From Isoetes taiwanensis (lineage: Eukaryota > Streptophyta > Lycopodiopsida > Isoetales > Isoetaceae): 64,000 bases of DNA. Positions within the stretch are counted from its first letter, which is position 1; each line of letters opens with the position of its first letter. A model generated the notes under the pieces. The model did no database searches. It saw nothing but the letters and a program-made list of their open reading frames with translations, and was not told the DNA's origin. Of this stretch, positions 43,089-55,090 are shown piece after piece. The stretch lies in NCBI GenBank assembly GCA_021234155.1, contig JAJEKV010000052.1:3032254-3096253 (forward strand), in the 5' to 3' direction. The position numbers and the translations under genes are program-made.

Positions 43089-45599
43089 TCAAGGGGTGAA
43101 GGAGGAGGAAATAGAAATGCCCGTGTCCATCTGACTCGTGAAAGCAAGGCGAGCTTGAACGTTGATTAAACATTGTCCCGGAATTGGAACCACTGCTTCC
43201 AACATCTGGACTACTTTGCTCATACTTGGTCTGATGATTGGATTATCTTGAATGCAAAGAGATGCAACTTTCACCACTCTCTCTGCTTCCTCATTATCTA
43301 CACAATCAGCAATACCAGAATCAATCAGATCCTGAAAGGAATTATTACCATCTTTCTGCAAATAATGGTAGTTGAAAATGCTACTTAGACATTCCCTGAT
43401 CCTTTTACCACTCAAAATCTCAAATGCTACTACACCATAGCCGTATACATCAGCTTTTTCTGTCACGACCCCTTCAATCAGCCATTCTGGAGCTAAATAA
43501 CCAGGTGTGCCTCTCATCCTTGTCATTACTAAGCTCTGATCTCTGCTTACGAGCTTGGAAACTCCAAAGTCTGCAATTTTTGGACGGAGCTCAGAATCCA
43601 AGAGAATGTTTTGTGGTTTCAGGTCTAGATGAATGATCTTGTCAGAACATTCTTCATGCAAATATGCAAGCCCCTTTGCAGTCCCCACAATGATGTCAAA
43701 TCTTTGTCTCCATGTTAAACGAGGCTTGTCACCAAACAACCATCTGTCAAGCGAGCTATTTTTCATGAATTCGTAGACCAGTATGCTCTTTGTGGCCGTC
43801 GCACAATAACCCAACAAGCGCACAAGATTTTGATGATAGCTTTTTCCAAGAATAGCAATCTCGGTGTAGAATTCCTTGTGATCAGCCTCTAACTTTTCTA
43901 ATTTCTTCACGGCAACTTCTGTACCATCTATAAGTTTTCCCCTGTACACTTGTCCAAAGGCTCCAAAGCCAATTGGTTGAGAAAAATCCTCTGTTATGAT
44001 TCTTAGCTCCTCGAATGAGAACTTGGTTGGGAGCATGGCTTTTAATGTATCATCCACTAATACTGCCTCATCATCTTCAGAGGATACGCTTGACTTCTTT
44101 GGCTTTGAAATCTTATACAGGACTGAGATAACTACAACTATGAACAACAGGCCCCCTACTGTTCCACCTGCAATGGCTTTCCAATTAACACTTCTATGAA
44201 TAGAACCCAATCTCACAAAAGCTAATAAATTGTTATCTGATACAGCTTGAACTGTCCCAACTGTGTTATTCATCAAAAAGCAAGACGATGCACTGAAGTT
44301 ATAGAATGCAGCTTTGCAGTTGCAATCTCCCCTACAAGCATCTTGGCACGCCTGTTTTGAAACCAAATTCTTGCTCTGATATTTAACAGTAAAGTACTCA
44401 TAACCTTTCAACTCTGCAAACTTTAAACTGCATGTAGAATTTACAGGTTTGCATCCTAGGTACGGTTGACTCTTGTTTATCTCAACAAAAGAGCCATGTC
44501 CTGCCAAACACTCTCCACATTTGCCATTTCGGCAAAGTCGATAACTGCCACATTTGTTTGGAAGGGAACACGAATTTTGATCATCAAAAAGGGAGAACAA
44601 CTCACTCCAACTGGAGGCTGTGATATTCCAAGAATACACCTTAAGATTACCATCAGGAAGAATCTTGAGAAATGTACCAGCACTATTAAAATGGCCAAAA
44701 TCCTGCCTCTGACCACTGGAACCAATATGCTTACAGGCAAAATCATTCAGCATGTTCGTGTTATCGACTGCAGAAAAATTAGATCCTAGTTGAAGATTAC
44801 CTAGGAAATCAGAGTCGGAGTAAGAGTCGATGCAGAAGGCAGCAAACATCTGGGTTGCAGATTGTTTGATAGCATCCAGGTCTTGTTGTCCAGAAGGACT
44901 CCATATCCAATAAGGCAGCTTTTGATCACCAATGCTTGAATAAAGGACCAGCCCACCGGGCTCCATAACCAAGCTATAACCGCCGACAGAGCTGTCTGTA
45001 GTGGAAGCCCAACTGGTTAAGTTCTTTGCCGGCTTCAAAACCCTGCCCACCATAAGCGTATCAGTCAGCTCGTCAAAGTTCTCCCAAATAGTATCATTAA
45101 ATCGAGTCTGCAGAACCAAATTTCCCATATTTGTCACCAACAGAGTCTGCACACCTTTGCTGTAAGTATAACTGCTCCAGACTAGCCTTCCACGTTCATC
45201 TTTGAGCTCTAGATTACCAATTGAAGTAAAACTAAAGCTGGCATTCTCCCCAACAGGGTTGCCTCTATTTGCAGTCCAGATGATGCGCGCGTCCAAACTA
45301 GGATTGTTCCAGGACTTAGGAAGCTCAAGTAGAATAACAGAGAGAGTGTAGGAGTTGAACGTGCTGTTTACAAACCAGACTTCAAAGTCTAGATTATCGT
45401 ATGGTCTGTTAGCACGAAGGCCTGCCCAACGACCCGTGAGACCCTCCTTGTTGATCAGTTTAAGAGGGTGTTTGGCCTCATTGTTCCACACAGTCCAATT
45501 GTTGGTGTAATGTGTATCAGCATTACCAAGCATAGGTGTCAAGACTAAGAAACAGATTAAAGCTTGGAGGCAATAGCTAGACGTTTCTTCCTGCGCCAT
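43089..45599 (-). CDS. G-type lectin S-receptor-like Ser/Thr kinase
   Basis: An uninterrupted, intronless 836-residue frame, the usual length for this family. It has a signal peptide (1-27), a B-lectin domain (~50-200; ARIIWTANRGNPVGENASF, GNLVLQTRFNDTIWENFDEL), an S-locus-type region, a Cys-rich EGF/PAN region (~340-450; CSLPNKCGSYRLCRNGKCG), a transmembrane helix (~475-497; GGTVGGLLFIVVVISVLY) and a cytoplasmic kinase (~540-810). Kinase motifs are complete: GFGAFGQVY loop, VAVKK lysine, HLDLKPQN catalytic loop, DFG and GTPGYLAPEW. The residue before the catalytic Asp is Leu, so it is a non-RD kinase. Such receptors act at the plasma membrane in defence or cell-surface signalling; the ligand is unknown. 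Helitron G begins 17 bp beyond the stop codon, so the insertion lies in or near the 3' UTR. Confidence 0.95.
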   Translation of the reverse strand: MAQEETSSYCLQALICFLVLTPMLGNADTHYTNNWTVWNNEAKHPLKLINKEGLTGRWAGLRANRPYDNLDFEVWFVNSTFNSYTLSVILLELPKSWNNPSLDARIIWTANRGNPVGENASFSFTSIGNLELKDERGRLVWSSYTYSKGVQTLLVTNMGNLVLQTRFNDTIWENFDELTDTLMVGRVLKPAKNLTSWASTTDSSVGGYSLVMEPGGLVLYSSIGDQKLPYWIWSPSGQQDLDAIKQSATQMFAAFCIDSYSDSDFLGNLQLGSNFSAVDNTNMLNDFACKHIGSSGQRQDFGHFNSAGTFLKILPDGNLKVYSWNITASSWSELFSLFDDQNSCSLPNKCGSYRLCRNGKCGECLAGHGSFVEINKSQPYLGCKPVNSTCSLKFAELKGYEYFTVKYQSKNLVSKQACQDACRGDCNCKAAFYNFSASSCFLMNNTVGTVQAVSDNNLLAFVRLGSIHRSVNWKAIAGGTVGGLLFIVVVISVLYKISKPKKSSVSSEDDEAVLVDDTLKAMLPTKFSFEELRIITEDFSQPIGFGAFGQVYRGKLIDGTEVAVKKLEKLEADHKEFYTEIAILGKSYHQNLVRLLGYCATATKSILVYEFMKNSSLDRWLFGDKPRLTWRQRFDIIVGTAKGLAYLHEECSDKIIHLDLKPQNILLDSELRPKIADFGVSKLVSRDQSLVMTRMRGTPGYLAPEWLIEGVVTEKADVYGYGVVAFEILSGKRIRECLSSIFNYHYLQKDGNNSFQDLIDSGIADCVDNEEAERVVKVASLCIQDNPIIRPSMSKVVQMLEAVVPIPGQCLINVQARLAFTSQMDTGISISSSFTP

Positions 45600-45784
45600 T
45601 ATCTGTACCTAGCTCAGATATGAACGCTACTAGCACATATTCTAAGCTAAGTGACTATAGAAAGTCTCAGGATTCTACTTACATTATAGTTACTGAAATG
45701 ACTTAAACCCATTTTTCAGAATCTATCCTTCTAATATGCCCCTCGGCAGTGTGGAACCTGTAAGTTATCCTTCAGGTCCATGTA

Positions 45785-45930
45785 ATGAAATATCCTAGCC
45801 TCCCCAAAGCGCCAATTGCACGTTCCAAAGTGGTGGCTTCCTCGTTTTTTTTCCTTCATCTTCATGAAATGAAATATTCTAGCCTCCCAAAAGCGCCAAC
45901 TGCACGTCTCAAAGTGGTGTCTTCCTCCTT
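45785..45930 (+). repeat. ~80-bp tandem duplication
   Basis: Two diverged copies of a unit around AAAGCGCCAAYTGCACGTYYC, at about 45785 and 45866, upstream of the kinase start. Could be promoter sequence; no function seen. Confidence 0.7.
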
Positions 45931-46704
45931 ATTTTATTTTATGATCTTCAGGCCCTTTTTCCATGGCATAGGTGTCGTATATTTTGCTTAATGTGATTGG
46001 GCCACATAAGAAAATAAGACAGCCTAGCTTTTCCACTGCCCTTTTTAAGACGTGTCTTATATTGCTGCCGTACAACTTCATAGTCTTATTTTACTCCGGG
46101 GGAAACCCCCCGCCACAAAATAAGGTGTCGATTTCTATCCAATCGTGGGGCTTCTTCTCCGGTTTCTAAGGATGTCCTAAAAAAAAAAGCAGGGATGGGA
46201 AGCGGATGGGATGCTGATGGCCTTCGGCTGCAATGGAATGGACAAGAATCAAATGTTTGTGGAATCGATTGGGCTGGATCAAATGTCTGTGGAATCGATT
46301 GAGAGGAAACGCCAACAAGCAGGTCCATCCCTGCCACTTCAACTATCAGGGGTTCATATTTCGTACTGGGTCAAATGTAGTTTTAGAGAAGTTTAGTAAA
46401 CAATGGTTTTTTTTTGCTACCCTTCATATGGCCTATCCTTTTTATCTTATATCACTACCTATGTAAAGCATTCTATTTTGTTCTTAAACAAATTAGATAT
46501 CTAATATTTCTGGGCTGAGAGCAACCCTGGTGCTTGACATGTACATTTTTTCTTCATTTCTAAAATCTTAAAAAGGAAATGTTGCATGGTTGACACGTGG
46601 ATCTTCCCCTTTCTTGCTCTGCAAGCGATCCCTGGTCTTGGTTTCTTGAGGAAGGCCAGATAAAGATCAGGAACTTCAACAATTTTTGCCATCGAATATC
46701 GAGG

Positions 46705-46990
46705 ATTCAGCAGAAAACATTAAATTCAAGGTTCGAAGGTGCATGAGACGAAGAAGCCACAGCTGGACGGAATGCCCCTTTGCTAATCCTGGAGAGAAGG
46801 CAAGAGGGAGGTATCCAAGATGGTTTCCATATCTGGGCACTGTGACCTGATTTTTAGAAAGGGAAACTTCAAACAGGGCGATGCTTGTGGATATGCTCAT
46901 GGGGTTTTTGAATGCTGGCTTCATCCTGCTTGCTACAGAACTCAGCCTTGCAAAGATGGAAGAAAATGTCGTCGCCTTTATCATCTCTTT
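46705..46990 (+). pseudogene. CCCH tandem zinc-finger (RR-TZF) fragment
   Basis: Two frames carry pieces of the plant RR-TZF arrangement. First comes [20 protein letters not shown] plus [13 protein letters not shown]; then, after a frame change near 46835 with [23 protein letters not shown] and [15 protein letters not shown]. The spacing Cys-x5-His-x4-Cys-x3-His of the family is partly preserved, but the first zinc finger has lost a Cys and the last finger decays after [13 protein letters not shown]-binding regulators of this type normally also have ankyrin repeats, absent here. It is a captured or decayed fragment. Confidence 0.75.
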
Positions 46991-47589
46991 AAAATTGGCT
47001 TAATCCTCAGGGCCATCCTCTTTCTGTTGCTGGCATCTGAATCCACTGCCATAGCGTGAGCTGGCGGACTCCCTGCCGCTGTTGTACCCTATGCTGCATC
47101 TTCTTCCACATCTTTTTCCGATCTGGTGCGAGGAATGCAAATGTGGGGATGTATTCTGCTCCAGGGATAGGTTCAATACGTTGTACGTTTTATACGGAAT
47201 ACGTATGAATTGTATGATACGACACATATTTGTCGTATAAAACATAAAAAATAGGGCAAAAAAAATTTCCGGCGTCGGAAGATTTTTGCGTACGAGAAGA
47301 TATCTAATTCGCGTATAAACAAAAAAAACCGGCATTAGATACGAAAAAAAAAAAAAAATCCGGCGTCTGATTTGAAATTTGAATTTCACAGGTCACGTGA
47401 AATCCTATATATACAGCGACGCTTTTTTTTTTTTTTTTTTTACGAATTTGAAATTTGAAAACCGCATACGCGAAACCTTCTATATGCAAGACATCTTTTA
47501 TTATGCTGGATTGTTGGAAACGCAAGAAATTTGTTATGATCTGAAAATTATTTGTTTCACTTTGTTAGAATTTACAAGCTCCGTCCCCG

Positions 47590-47607
47590 TTAATGGGGGC
47601 AAGCTGG
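47590..47607 (+). other. Possible Helitron-like 3' end, different family
   Basis: CCCC-GTTAAT-GGGG (47584-47597) is followed by GCAAGCTGGCCTAG and T. The layout suits a Helitron 3' terminus, but the stem is only 4 bp and no partner 5' end was found. Confidence 0.2.
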
Positions 47608-47784
47608 CCTAGTTATTCATCTTTAACAGATGCAGAAATAGATTGCAGCGCCTATTCCGATCAGTGCATGAAGGGGCAAAAGATTTGAGACAAAAATCTA
47701 TTGCCCATAAGATTTTAATACAAGAATCGATTAGATCACTGGATCTACATCATTCATTTAAATTCGTGAGGGCAATTTCCTCAG

Positions 47785-48018
47785 GTGCAAGATCTTTCTT
47801 GGCAGAAAATTGCAGGGGGCTTGCAGATTATTAACAAGCAGAAACAATCCATTAAATCTGTTGAGCCGCAGAGCATTGCAGCCAGAGAAAGGCGAAAAAA
47901 GATGAGCAAAAGCATTTCAATTCTTCAGAAGCTTATTGACCGGAAAAAAATAAACACCGCTTCCATGCAACCCCCTGTTTGTACTCAAGTGAGAAACAAA
48001 AAAATTTATTCGCAGTGA
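47785..48018 (+). pseudogene. bHLH transcription-factor fragment
   Basis: The frame contains EPQSIAARERRKKMSKSISI followed by LQKLIDRKKINTASM, which matches the basic region, helix 1 and loop of plant bHLH proteins of the HEC/RSL-like type (consensus DPQS-x-AAR-x-RRERIS...TASM). The sequence diverges right after TASM, where helix 2 should begin, and stops within about 16 residues. The DNA-contacting Glu and Arg of ERRKK are kept. Without helix 2 it cannot dimerise normally. It is likely a captured exon piece; it lies about 1 kb from the TZF fragment. Confidence 0.7.
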
Positions 48019-48019
48019 G

Positions 48020-49428
48020 TGCACATGTCCTTCTACCGACTCACTTCTGACAGTAGAATAGTTTATAGATGATCTAGTTGTGCATTGTGTTATAATTTAG
48101 ATGAGAAGCAGATCTAAATGCTCCCTGTGCACAGCTAGAATGATATTTGACTTACTTTCCAAATTTAAATACTTTGTGTGCTAAGTTACAATGGTATTTG
48201 ACTTACTTTACAAAGGTCTTCACTCAAGGGAATCAATATATCTAGGTCAAATACCTCAATTCATGGGAACAAACCCAAAGAAGATGGATGACCTTCTAGC
48301 TAGAAATGTGCCTGTGGACGTCTTCAATATACGCAATGATGTTTGATTCCTTCAAGAAGTAATTATGCAGAGGCTACTGCTCCTTATTTGAAAGATTCCG
48401 AAGGGTGTTTGTTTAAGCACATGACCATGACATCAAGATATGCCATTGAGCTCGTGGGTACCAAGTGGGAGGCAACATAGTTTGCAATGAAACACTAACA
48501 TAGGTTTTGTAGATAGCAAGTGGAGATGTACAACTACCGTTAGGTAATTTGTGTCAGGTTGAAACATTTGAATGTTGAACTTAGTATAAACATCAATAGT
48601 CCTATTCAAGAAGTAATGAGTCGCATTTATGACAATTTTGTTCATTTTATCATAAGGGTTATATATCGAATCTCATGCCTAGATTCCCTTGTCATCTAGA
48701 GCTTCACGACGTAATATGAAGTCTCTTATTCTTTAAAACATATAATTTATTGCGTAATAGTATGCATTACAAAGACATGTGAAAATACTAAGTACAACAT
48801 TGTGCGAGTGTAATTATAATGTACAATATTGAACCATGCAAGTTCATGATCATAATCAGTAAGGAACAAAGATTGAACCCCTCAAATAACAAAGTAATGG
48901 AGAAAAGAAATGGTCAAACCAGAAACCCACAACATAGCCAAAACGATCGATAACAACATCCAACTAATTTAAGTAAAGATTAAATGATGTTAAATTAGAC
49001 TAAAAAGATAGTGCATAAATAAAGAGTGGGATTCAAACCCCCACTATACCTCCCTTAATTGACAAAGACACAGATCGTGGTTTTCTTCAAACCCTCAGAG
49101 GGCTAACGGCAATGCTAGGAGAGCTAGGTTTCTCTGATCTACGAATTTCTTGGCAGGGTTTGGAAGCAAAATGGCAGCAGACTTGCAAACATCTATAGAA
49201 TACCTGTCAATTCCAAAGCACTGCCATTAGCCAGAGCCAATGCTTGTAGTTTCAAGGGAGCCTTCCACTTCGGCTTTGTAATGGCGAACAGGGAACATGC
49301 TTTCTGATTTTTGAAAGCAAAAGTGAAGCAAAAACTCTGTTAACCTTCAGTCTTCTGCAAATTTGTGATATGCATTTGGGTTGAAGCCCGGGCTGGAGCG
49401 GCCAGCGGGTAAAGGCATAGCTGGGATA
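48020..49428. other. No gene seen
   Basis: AT-rich with two related short phrases near 48130 and 48185 (GGTATTTGACTTAC). It ends at Helitron E. Confidence 0.5.
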
Positions 49429-50378
49429 TCTTATATTATAAAGTTTTACCGTATATGTTGGACCCAGCCCCAAATCGGACAGCTACGATTTAAGCACGCC
49501 ACTGTGGCATCATCTTATGGTCGAGATTTCATGAGTGTCCTTTTGTTTTTTTCGCTTTAGGGTTCCCCAAAGTTTTGATGGCAAGAATCGTATAAGAAAC
49601 CCAGCAGAATCTACCAGTCGATGGCTGTTGGAGGCTATGGCAAAGTTACAACCCCATTCAATTCAATTACGACTTCTTTTCTAGTTCTCGCACATGTCTG
49701 AGTATGTAGAACCTTTTTGAGCTTTGTGAGCTCACGATTGATTTTGGCACTCGGCAATGGACTATCAGAAGTTGCATTTAGGGATATTTCATCCCTACAT
49801 TTAGGGATGCCATGGCTTTGGGTATGGTTTTCGCTGTTAATGTTTCATCAGGCCTGGCTATATCTTGCAAACCCTAAAAGAGCTTCGTCCCTCATAAATC
49901 CATTCAATTTTGGCACTGGAAAAAGTGGGCTTGCATTCAACATTCTGGATTCTGTACAGATTCGACTGGAAGCCCCAAGTATAATTCCACCTTTGCTTTT
50001 AAGGCTTAGATATAAGAAAGAAAGAAATCTTCAGTTCAGACTGCATCCGATTGTGCTGCTCAGATATGAAGAAAGGGGCTAAAAATCATTATAAAGTCAA
50101 ACAGTAGCATCTCGACATCATTTGCCTGTGTTCTTCGGTTGGTCAGTGAAAACAAACGAAGGTATGGATGCTCACACATTTTCTGCAACTAAGATATTCG
50201 ATTCTTATAATAGCTTCCCTATTATATATTTGCAACTCTTAGAATTATCGTAGGTAATGCAGTAGCAATAATGAATTTAGAATCATTTTTCTGCAGTTGG
50301 AGCCTTGGCACGAAATGGAAGAATATGGTAATTTTATGCGCAAGTTTACATACTGTATGTCCCTTAAATTCGTTTTGC

Positions 50379-50961
50379 ATGTAATAGCAGCCTGTGGAGG
50401 ATTGACAGCATACTGGCTAACTGTTTCTTTTTGCCAAAAGTGCTAATTCAGATATTGTTTTCGGTTTTCTTTTAATATACATAATTGTTTTTCATCAATT
50501 TTTGTTCCTGTAGATATAATACATATAGTTGCTCTGATGAGCCCTTGTCTCCGTTGTATCTTCTTTACGACAGGAGCAGCCTTCATTCAAGGACCTAAAA
50601 ATCAAAAGGCTAGGGTTTTGACTTCTTGGCATGGCATCACAGCTTATGAAGATGGAGATGGAGTAGCATGTAATAGCAGATCTGTGGAGGATTGATGAAG
50701 ATCTTGGCTAAGCTGCTTCTTTTTGCCAAAAGTGCTAATTCAGATATTGTTTTCGGTTTTCTTTTAATATACATAATTGTTTTTCATCAATTTTTGTTCC
50801 TGTAGATATAATACATATAGTTGCTCTGATGAGCCCTTGGCTCCGTTGTATCTTCTTTACGATAGGAGCAGCCTTCATTCAAGGACCTAAAAATCAAAAG
50901 GCTAGGGTTTTGACTTCTTGGCATGGCATCACAGCTTATGAAGATGGAGATGGAGTAGCAA
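50379..50961 (+). repeat. ~290-bp tandem duplication inside Helitron E
   Basis: The second copy starts about 290 bp after the first (GCATGTAATAGCAG at 50379 and 50668) and is nearly identical over GATATTGTTTTCGGTTTTC and the following 200 bp. It is recent compared with the diverged pair at 51215-51722. Confidence 0.9.
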
Positions 50962-51214
50962 CCTGCGAAGGAGTCCTTGGCTCCATTGTTAGCTAAGTCA
51001 AGGGGAATGCATCTCATTTTGCAATAAAGGTATTGAAAATTCCCCTGTGTTGCCTATCTCCTCGGTTCCTTTTGCCTTGCCTACAAGTTGTTCAAATGGA
51101 CATAACATTGTGAGGTAGCTTTATATACAAAACAATCTTTTTAAGCATTTTACAGATGGATAAGCAGAGACAGCAGCGTATAGGTAAGTATATGCTTTCT
51201 CCTTTCAAACAAAT

Positions 51215-51722
51215 ACCCTTAAAGCTGCAAAGGAACTGAAGCTTCTGAAAAGTGCATAAATTCATATTGTAGAATTATGGAGGGCTGGCTTTGCTAGCTC
51301 TCTCAGAATAATTCAAGTAGTACCTTGTAGGATTTGTAACAGAGAGTTATTCCAGCTAGAGAATCAAGTTCAGGTTTGCATTTGAGAACCGTTTCTTCTT
51401 TTGCTTTTAACCTTTTCTTCCACGTTTTACCAGAGTTAAGGAAACAAGGCACTTCCAGTAAGTGGTCCAAGGCCAATTCATAGAGTTCTTGAGCATATGG
51501 AGCAAGAAGTTTAAAACGAGATGTCACCCTTTCAAACAAATTTCCTTAAGGATACATGAGATGCTTTTGAAAGATGAATAAGTTGATATCGCAAAATTAT
51601 GGAGAACTGGCTTTGTTGTCTCTCTCAAAATAATCAAGTAGTACCCTACAGGATTTGCAACAAAAAGCAGAAAGGTAAAGGTTAAGAATAAGTTCCAGCT
51701 AGAGATTAAGTTCAGGTTTGCC
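51215..51722 (+). repeat. Diverged tandem duplication inside Helitron E
   Basis: Copies around GGCTTTG, TCAAGTAGTACC, AGGATTTG and TTCCAGCTAGAG occur at about 51215-51380 and 51540-51722 with substitutions and indels. Confidence 0.7.
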
Positions 51723-52519
51723 ATTTAAGTAGATGTGTACATTGAGGACCAATTCTGTTCCAAAATAAGCAACACAGAGTTCGAGCACAGAGCATGAAGT
51801 TCAAAAAGAGGTAATTTTGCAGCTTTTGTTTTGGGGGTTGTGATAGAGGCAATTAAATGTTATCCTTTTTCTATTTATTATTGCGTATAAAATTGCAATA
51901 AGAAAACAAAAGCAAATACACAAGCAAAGACAAATTTAATGTCTTAAATGGGCAAACTTGGCTTTCAATCCCATCTCATTCAATCTAACAACTAGGATGT
52001 ATAGTGTGAAATTGCAATAAGAAAGCAAAAGTGGATACAAAAGAAGGATCATATGCCATTTAATTGTACATAACACAAAGACATTCAATGGCTAACACAT
52101 TTTATATAAGCAGCATCACAAATGAACAAAATCTTAAGACATTCTTTATAGACACCGTGACAAAATCAATTGGTATGAATAAGAGATATACATATAATGC
52201 CCCCTCTTCGACTATTATAAATGAATATGGATCAATATTTACAGGCCCCCAACATTTACAGGTCCCCACATGATGCCCAGCAACACTGGGCACTGTATCT
52301 AGTATACAAGAAATTTATTGCGGCGGCCAAGGCCGCCACGAACCTTTCTTTTGTTTGACTCGGAGCAAAAGATAATGGGTATAAAAGATACTTGGTGCCA
52401 GAGAAAAAATAGTTAAAAATGTAGCCACTAAGAAACTTTTCACATGTGATCTTGCAATACTACTTGGTGTTCTGGCTAGCCTATTTATTCCTACTTTCAG
52501 ATCACTTGAAATCAAAAGC

Positions 52520-52800
52520 GATAACCCTGATCTAGAAGAGATTCTTGACACACCAACCCTTCTGAAAATGACTGATGAAGAATTAGAAATCGTTCCAGTG
52601 GCTTTTCTTGATAGAGCATATAAGCAAACCCCTCAGAACCTGCAACATTTGGTTAAGTGGAAGCACTTACCAGAAGGATGCTACATGGATTCTGAAAATG
52701 CATCTTGATAAGGCTTATCCAGACGTTATGCAGCAGTGCCAAGGTCGGACTATCCACGATGCTATCGACTCCAACTCCGATGGTAACCACAAGTGTGTTT
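52520..52800 (+). pseudogene. Ty3/gypsy integrase tail with chromodomain-like part
   Basis: The frame reads DNPDLEEILDTPTLLKMTDE then VPVAFLDRAYKQTPQNLQHL and VKWKHLP, the usual end of a gypsy polyprotein (a DR-x-Y...VQHLVKWK-type chromodomain). After LPEGCYM the frame shifts and ends around AYPDVMQQCQGRTIHDAID at about 52800. Only the last ~90 codons survive; the rest of pol is absent. Confidence 0.65.
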
Positions 52801-53311
52801 GATCCGGCAAGGATCATGTAGGGGTTGGGAATAGATGCATTTTATTTAGGCATGACAGGACGCGTTCGCCTACGACTATAATGGGAATGATGCCATTCTT
52901 TACGTCGCGACGAATAGCAAGCCCTAGGCATGATAGAATACCTCTTTTTCTTTTAAACACGGAGTGAACCCTTTAACCACAATCTTTTATTATCTAGTAT
53001 GTACTAATGTACTCAGAATCTGCAGGCCAGTAGCGGTTGTTATGGGACCTGCAGCTTCTTATGTTCATGACTGTTTTCCTTTTTCTGTCAGTGTGTTGTC
53101 GTTTACTAGTATGGTCCATTGAAGACCCCCCTGTAATTGTATCGGTATTGTCTTTAAGCTTTGTGTGAAGGACTACGGTCCAGAACTATGATCCTTATGA
53201 TCATTTAATGTATCATTTACATTACATGTTTGAATATATTAGCTTCCTTTTACTTTTTAACGTTAACCACTTCACCACAATGCTGCGGACAATTTTTTTT
53301 TTTGGGGAGAA

Positions 53312-53460
53312 TGTGACGTTCCACGTATTTATATGGTATACGTATAAATATTATGACACGTCACTACTGGTATTTTGGGACCATTGTGGGGTAAACTAAA
53401 GAGGTTTAAGTTAGATATGCTAACGAATTAATTCATTGAACTAATAGTGACTAAATACCT
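53312..53460 (+). mobile_element. Start of a probable gypsy 3' LTR
   Basis: TGTGACGTTCCACGTATTTA follows a T/G run ending TTTGGGGAGAA (polypurine-like). The LTR start resembles TGTGACGACC at 29924, so the two gypsy pieces may be related. The right border was not found; the end given is only the part I can support. Confidence 0.4.
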
Positions 53461-54660
53461 AGTTAATTAGTAGTAATTAGGATAAATTGGCCCATGGGGT
53501 AAAGCCACCTAAATCAACTCGATTGGCCCAGGCTACTTACCATTTGGGAGGTATTCAAGTGGTTCTCTAGCCCAATTCTGCCCCAATTCGACCTGGGAGA
53601 GTTGAAGGAGGAACATCTGCTTTTTTGTAGCCAACTATGGAACCCCTCAGAGACAATGGATCAAGGCAAGACACCAGTTAGTTCCTAGATAGATTGATCT
53701 TCTACTAACCCCTGTGTGAGTAGATGGATGATTAATCTCTATTTTATTCTTTGATCAAGTTATGGATGAACTGATGTATGTATAGTGGATGTTCTCTTTC
53801 TGTTCCTCCTATGTTGCATGGATTAGGGGGGGAGACCTAAAAGCCATCTAGTAGTAGAGATGCTCCTAGCTAGAAATCCCCGAAATCCCAGTACATGGGG
53901 CTGGTGCATAAGAGCCCACTTGGCTGTGGATGCTATGATGCGATTGAGTACAAGATAACGGGTACCGTGGTGAAGTGGGGACGGAGCCACAAGTTGGAAG
54001 GAAGTTGCCTTTAGTTCCATGCATTGATACCAATTTGTAATATAACATACCTGCCAAAATCAATGACCATGGGCCTCATGCGGTGGGTTCTTTCATATGC
54101 TCACAAGAGTGTATGACCTGCAATTCGTAGGTAGTTAAATGTTGTTAAGGTTCTGAATCCTGGTTCCTAAATCCATACTTGTTGTATTATAGAGTATGAG
54201 CGAAGCCAAAGTATGGTCTTTTGAAGGGGGTATGGTGGTTGTACACCCTATGTAAGTTGGATTGTGTCAAGCTTAAAAGACACGAAGAAAGAATGAGTGG
54301 ATTTGCAGATGTTAGAACAGGGCTTTCGACGTTACTTATCTCTCTAACATTCCGCGCATAAAACCACCCAAATTCCCTTTGCTCTCTGGCTCCTACGGCT
54401 TCTTGCATGGGAAGTCCGCTATCTTGAATCTCATATGTCCCCTTCATCGCATGCTCGAATCTGGGCCCTTGTTCTAGTATAAGCGACGCATATTCCTTTC
54501 TCACCTCCACAGACCTAGGGTTGGCCCTTCGGACAACCCAAAAATAAAAACCCTTAATTCTCGCTTGGCAAAATCATAGGAAACAGATGTTATAATTCAA
54601 TGGCCGAGATGGGCCTAGATGAATGGCCTGGATTTCGATCCCGACCCTCTCATTCTATTG
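53461..54660. other. No gene seen; possible LTR debris
   Basis: Near 54025 the minus strand reads ATTGGTATCAATGC, similar to a tRNA-Met primer-binding site, so a minus-strand retroelement end may lie here. Nothing else is supportable. Confidence 0.3.
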
Positions 54661-54784
54661 GTTGGACTTAAATGGATTCATTTCCCCTCTGCCCTATATC
54701 CCGTCTTGGTTGCTTTGGTGTGGCCATGGCGATAGCTCCAGTGATCCACGGCTCCAGCAATGGCGATGGCGCATATAGCATCTT

Positions 54785-55090
54785 CTGAAGCTTAGCAGTG
54801 CACAGAGGCCAGAAAATGGTGTTAGCAAATTCGATGGAGTATGAAGGCACTGGCTTAATAGTTTGCTCTGAAATCAGGTGAAGCTTCTGAAGCTTAGCAG
54901 TGCACAGAGGCCAGAAAATGGTGTTACTAGCAAATTTGATGGAGTATGAAGGCGCAAGCTTAATACTTTGCTCTGAAATTAGGTGAAGCTTCTGAAGCTT
55001 AGCAGTGCACAGAGGCCAGGAAATGGTGTTGGCAAATCCGGTGGGAAATAAAGGCGCTGGCTTCATATCTATCTCTGAAATCCGGTGAAG
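54785..55090 (-). repeat. Three ~105-bp tandem units
   Basis: Three copies of a unit containing GAAGCTTAGCAGTGCACAGA and GGCCAG[AG]AAATGGTGTT. An open minus-strand frame (54668-55093) runs across them (FWPLCTAKLQKLHLISEQ repeated), but it has no recognisable domain and may be fortuitous. Confidence 0.8.

Larger units (their letters stand above)
49429..52302 (+). mobile_element. Helitron E, non-autonomous
   Basis: It starts TCTTATATTATAAAGTTTTA at 49429 (preceded by A) and ends with GCCCAGC-AAC-ACTGGGC, ACTGTAT and CTAG (52299-52302), followed by T. The hairpin has one mismatched pair. There is no Rep/helicase frame. It contains two internal tandem duplications (50379-50961 and about 51215-51722). 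Confidence 0.85.

Noticed and set aside
54010-54060. Primer-binding-site-like ATTGGTATCAATGC on the minus strand as proof of another LTR element
   Set aside because: No LTR borders, polypurine tract or coding remnant could be tied to it, so it is only noted as possible debris.
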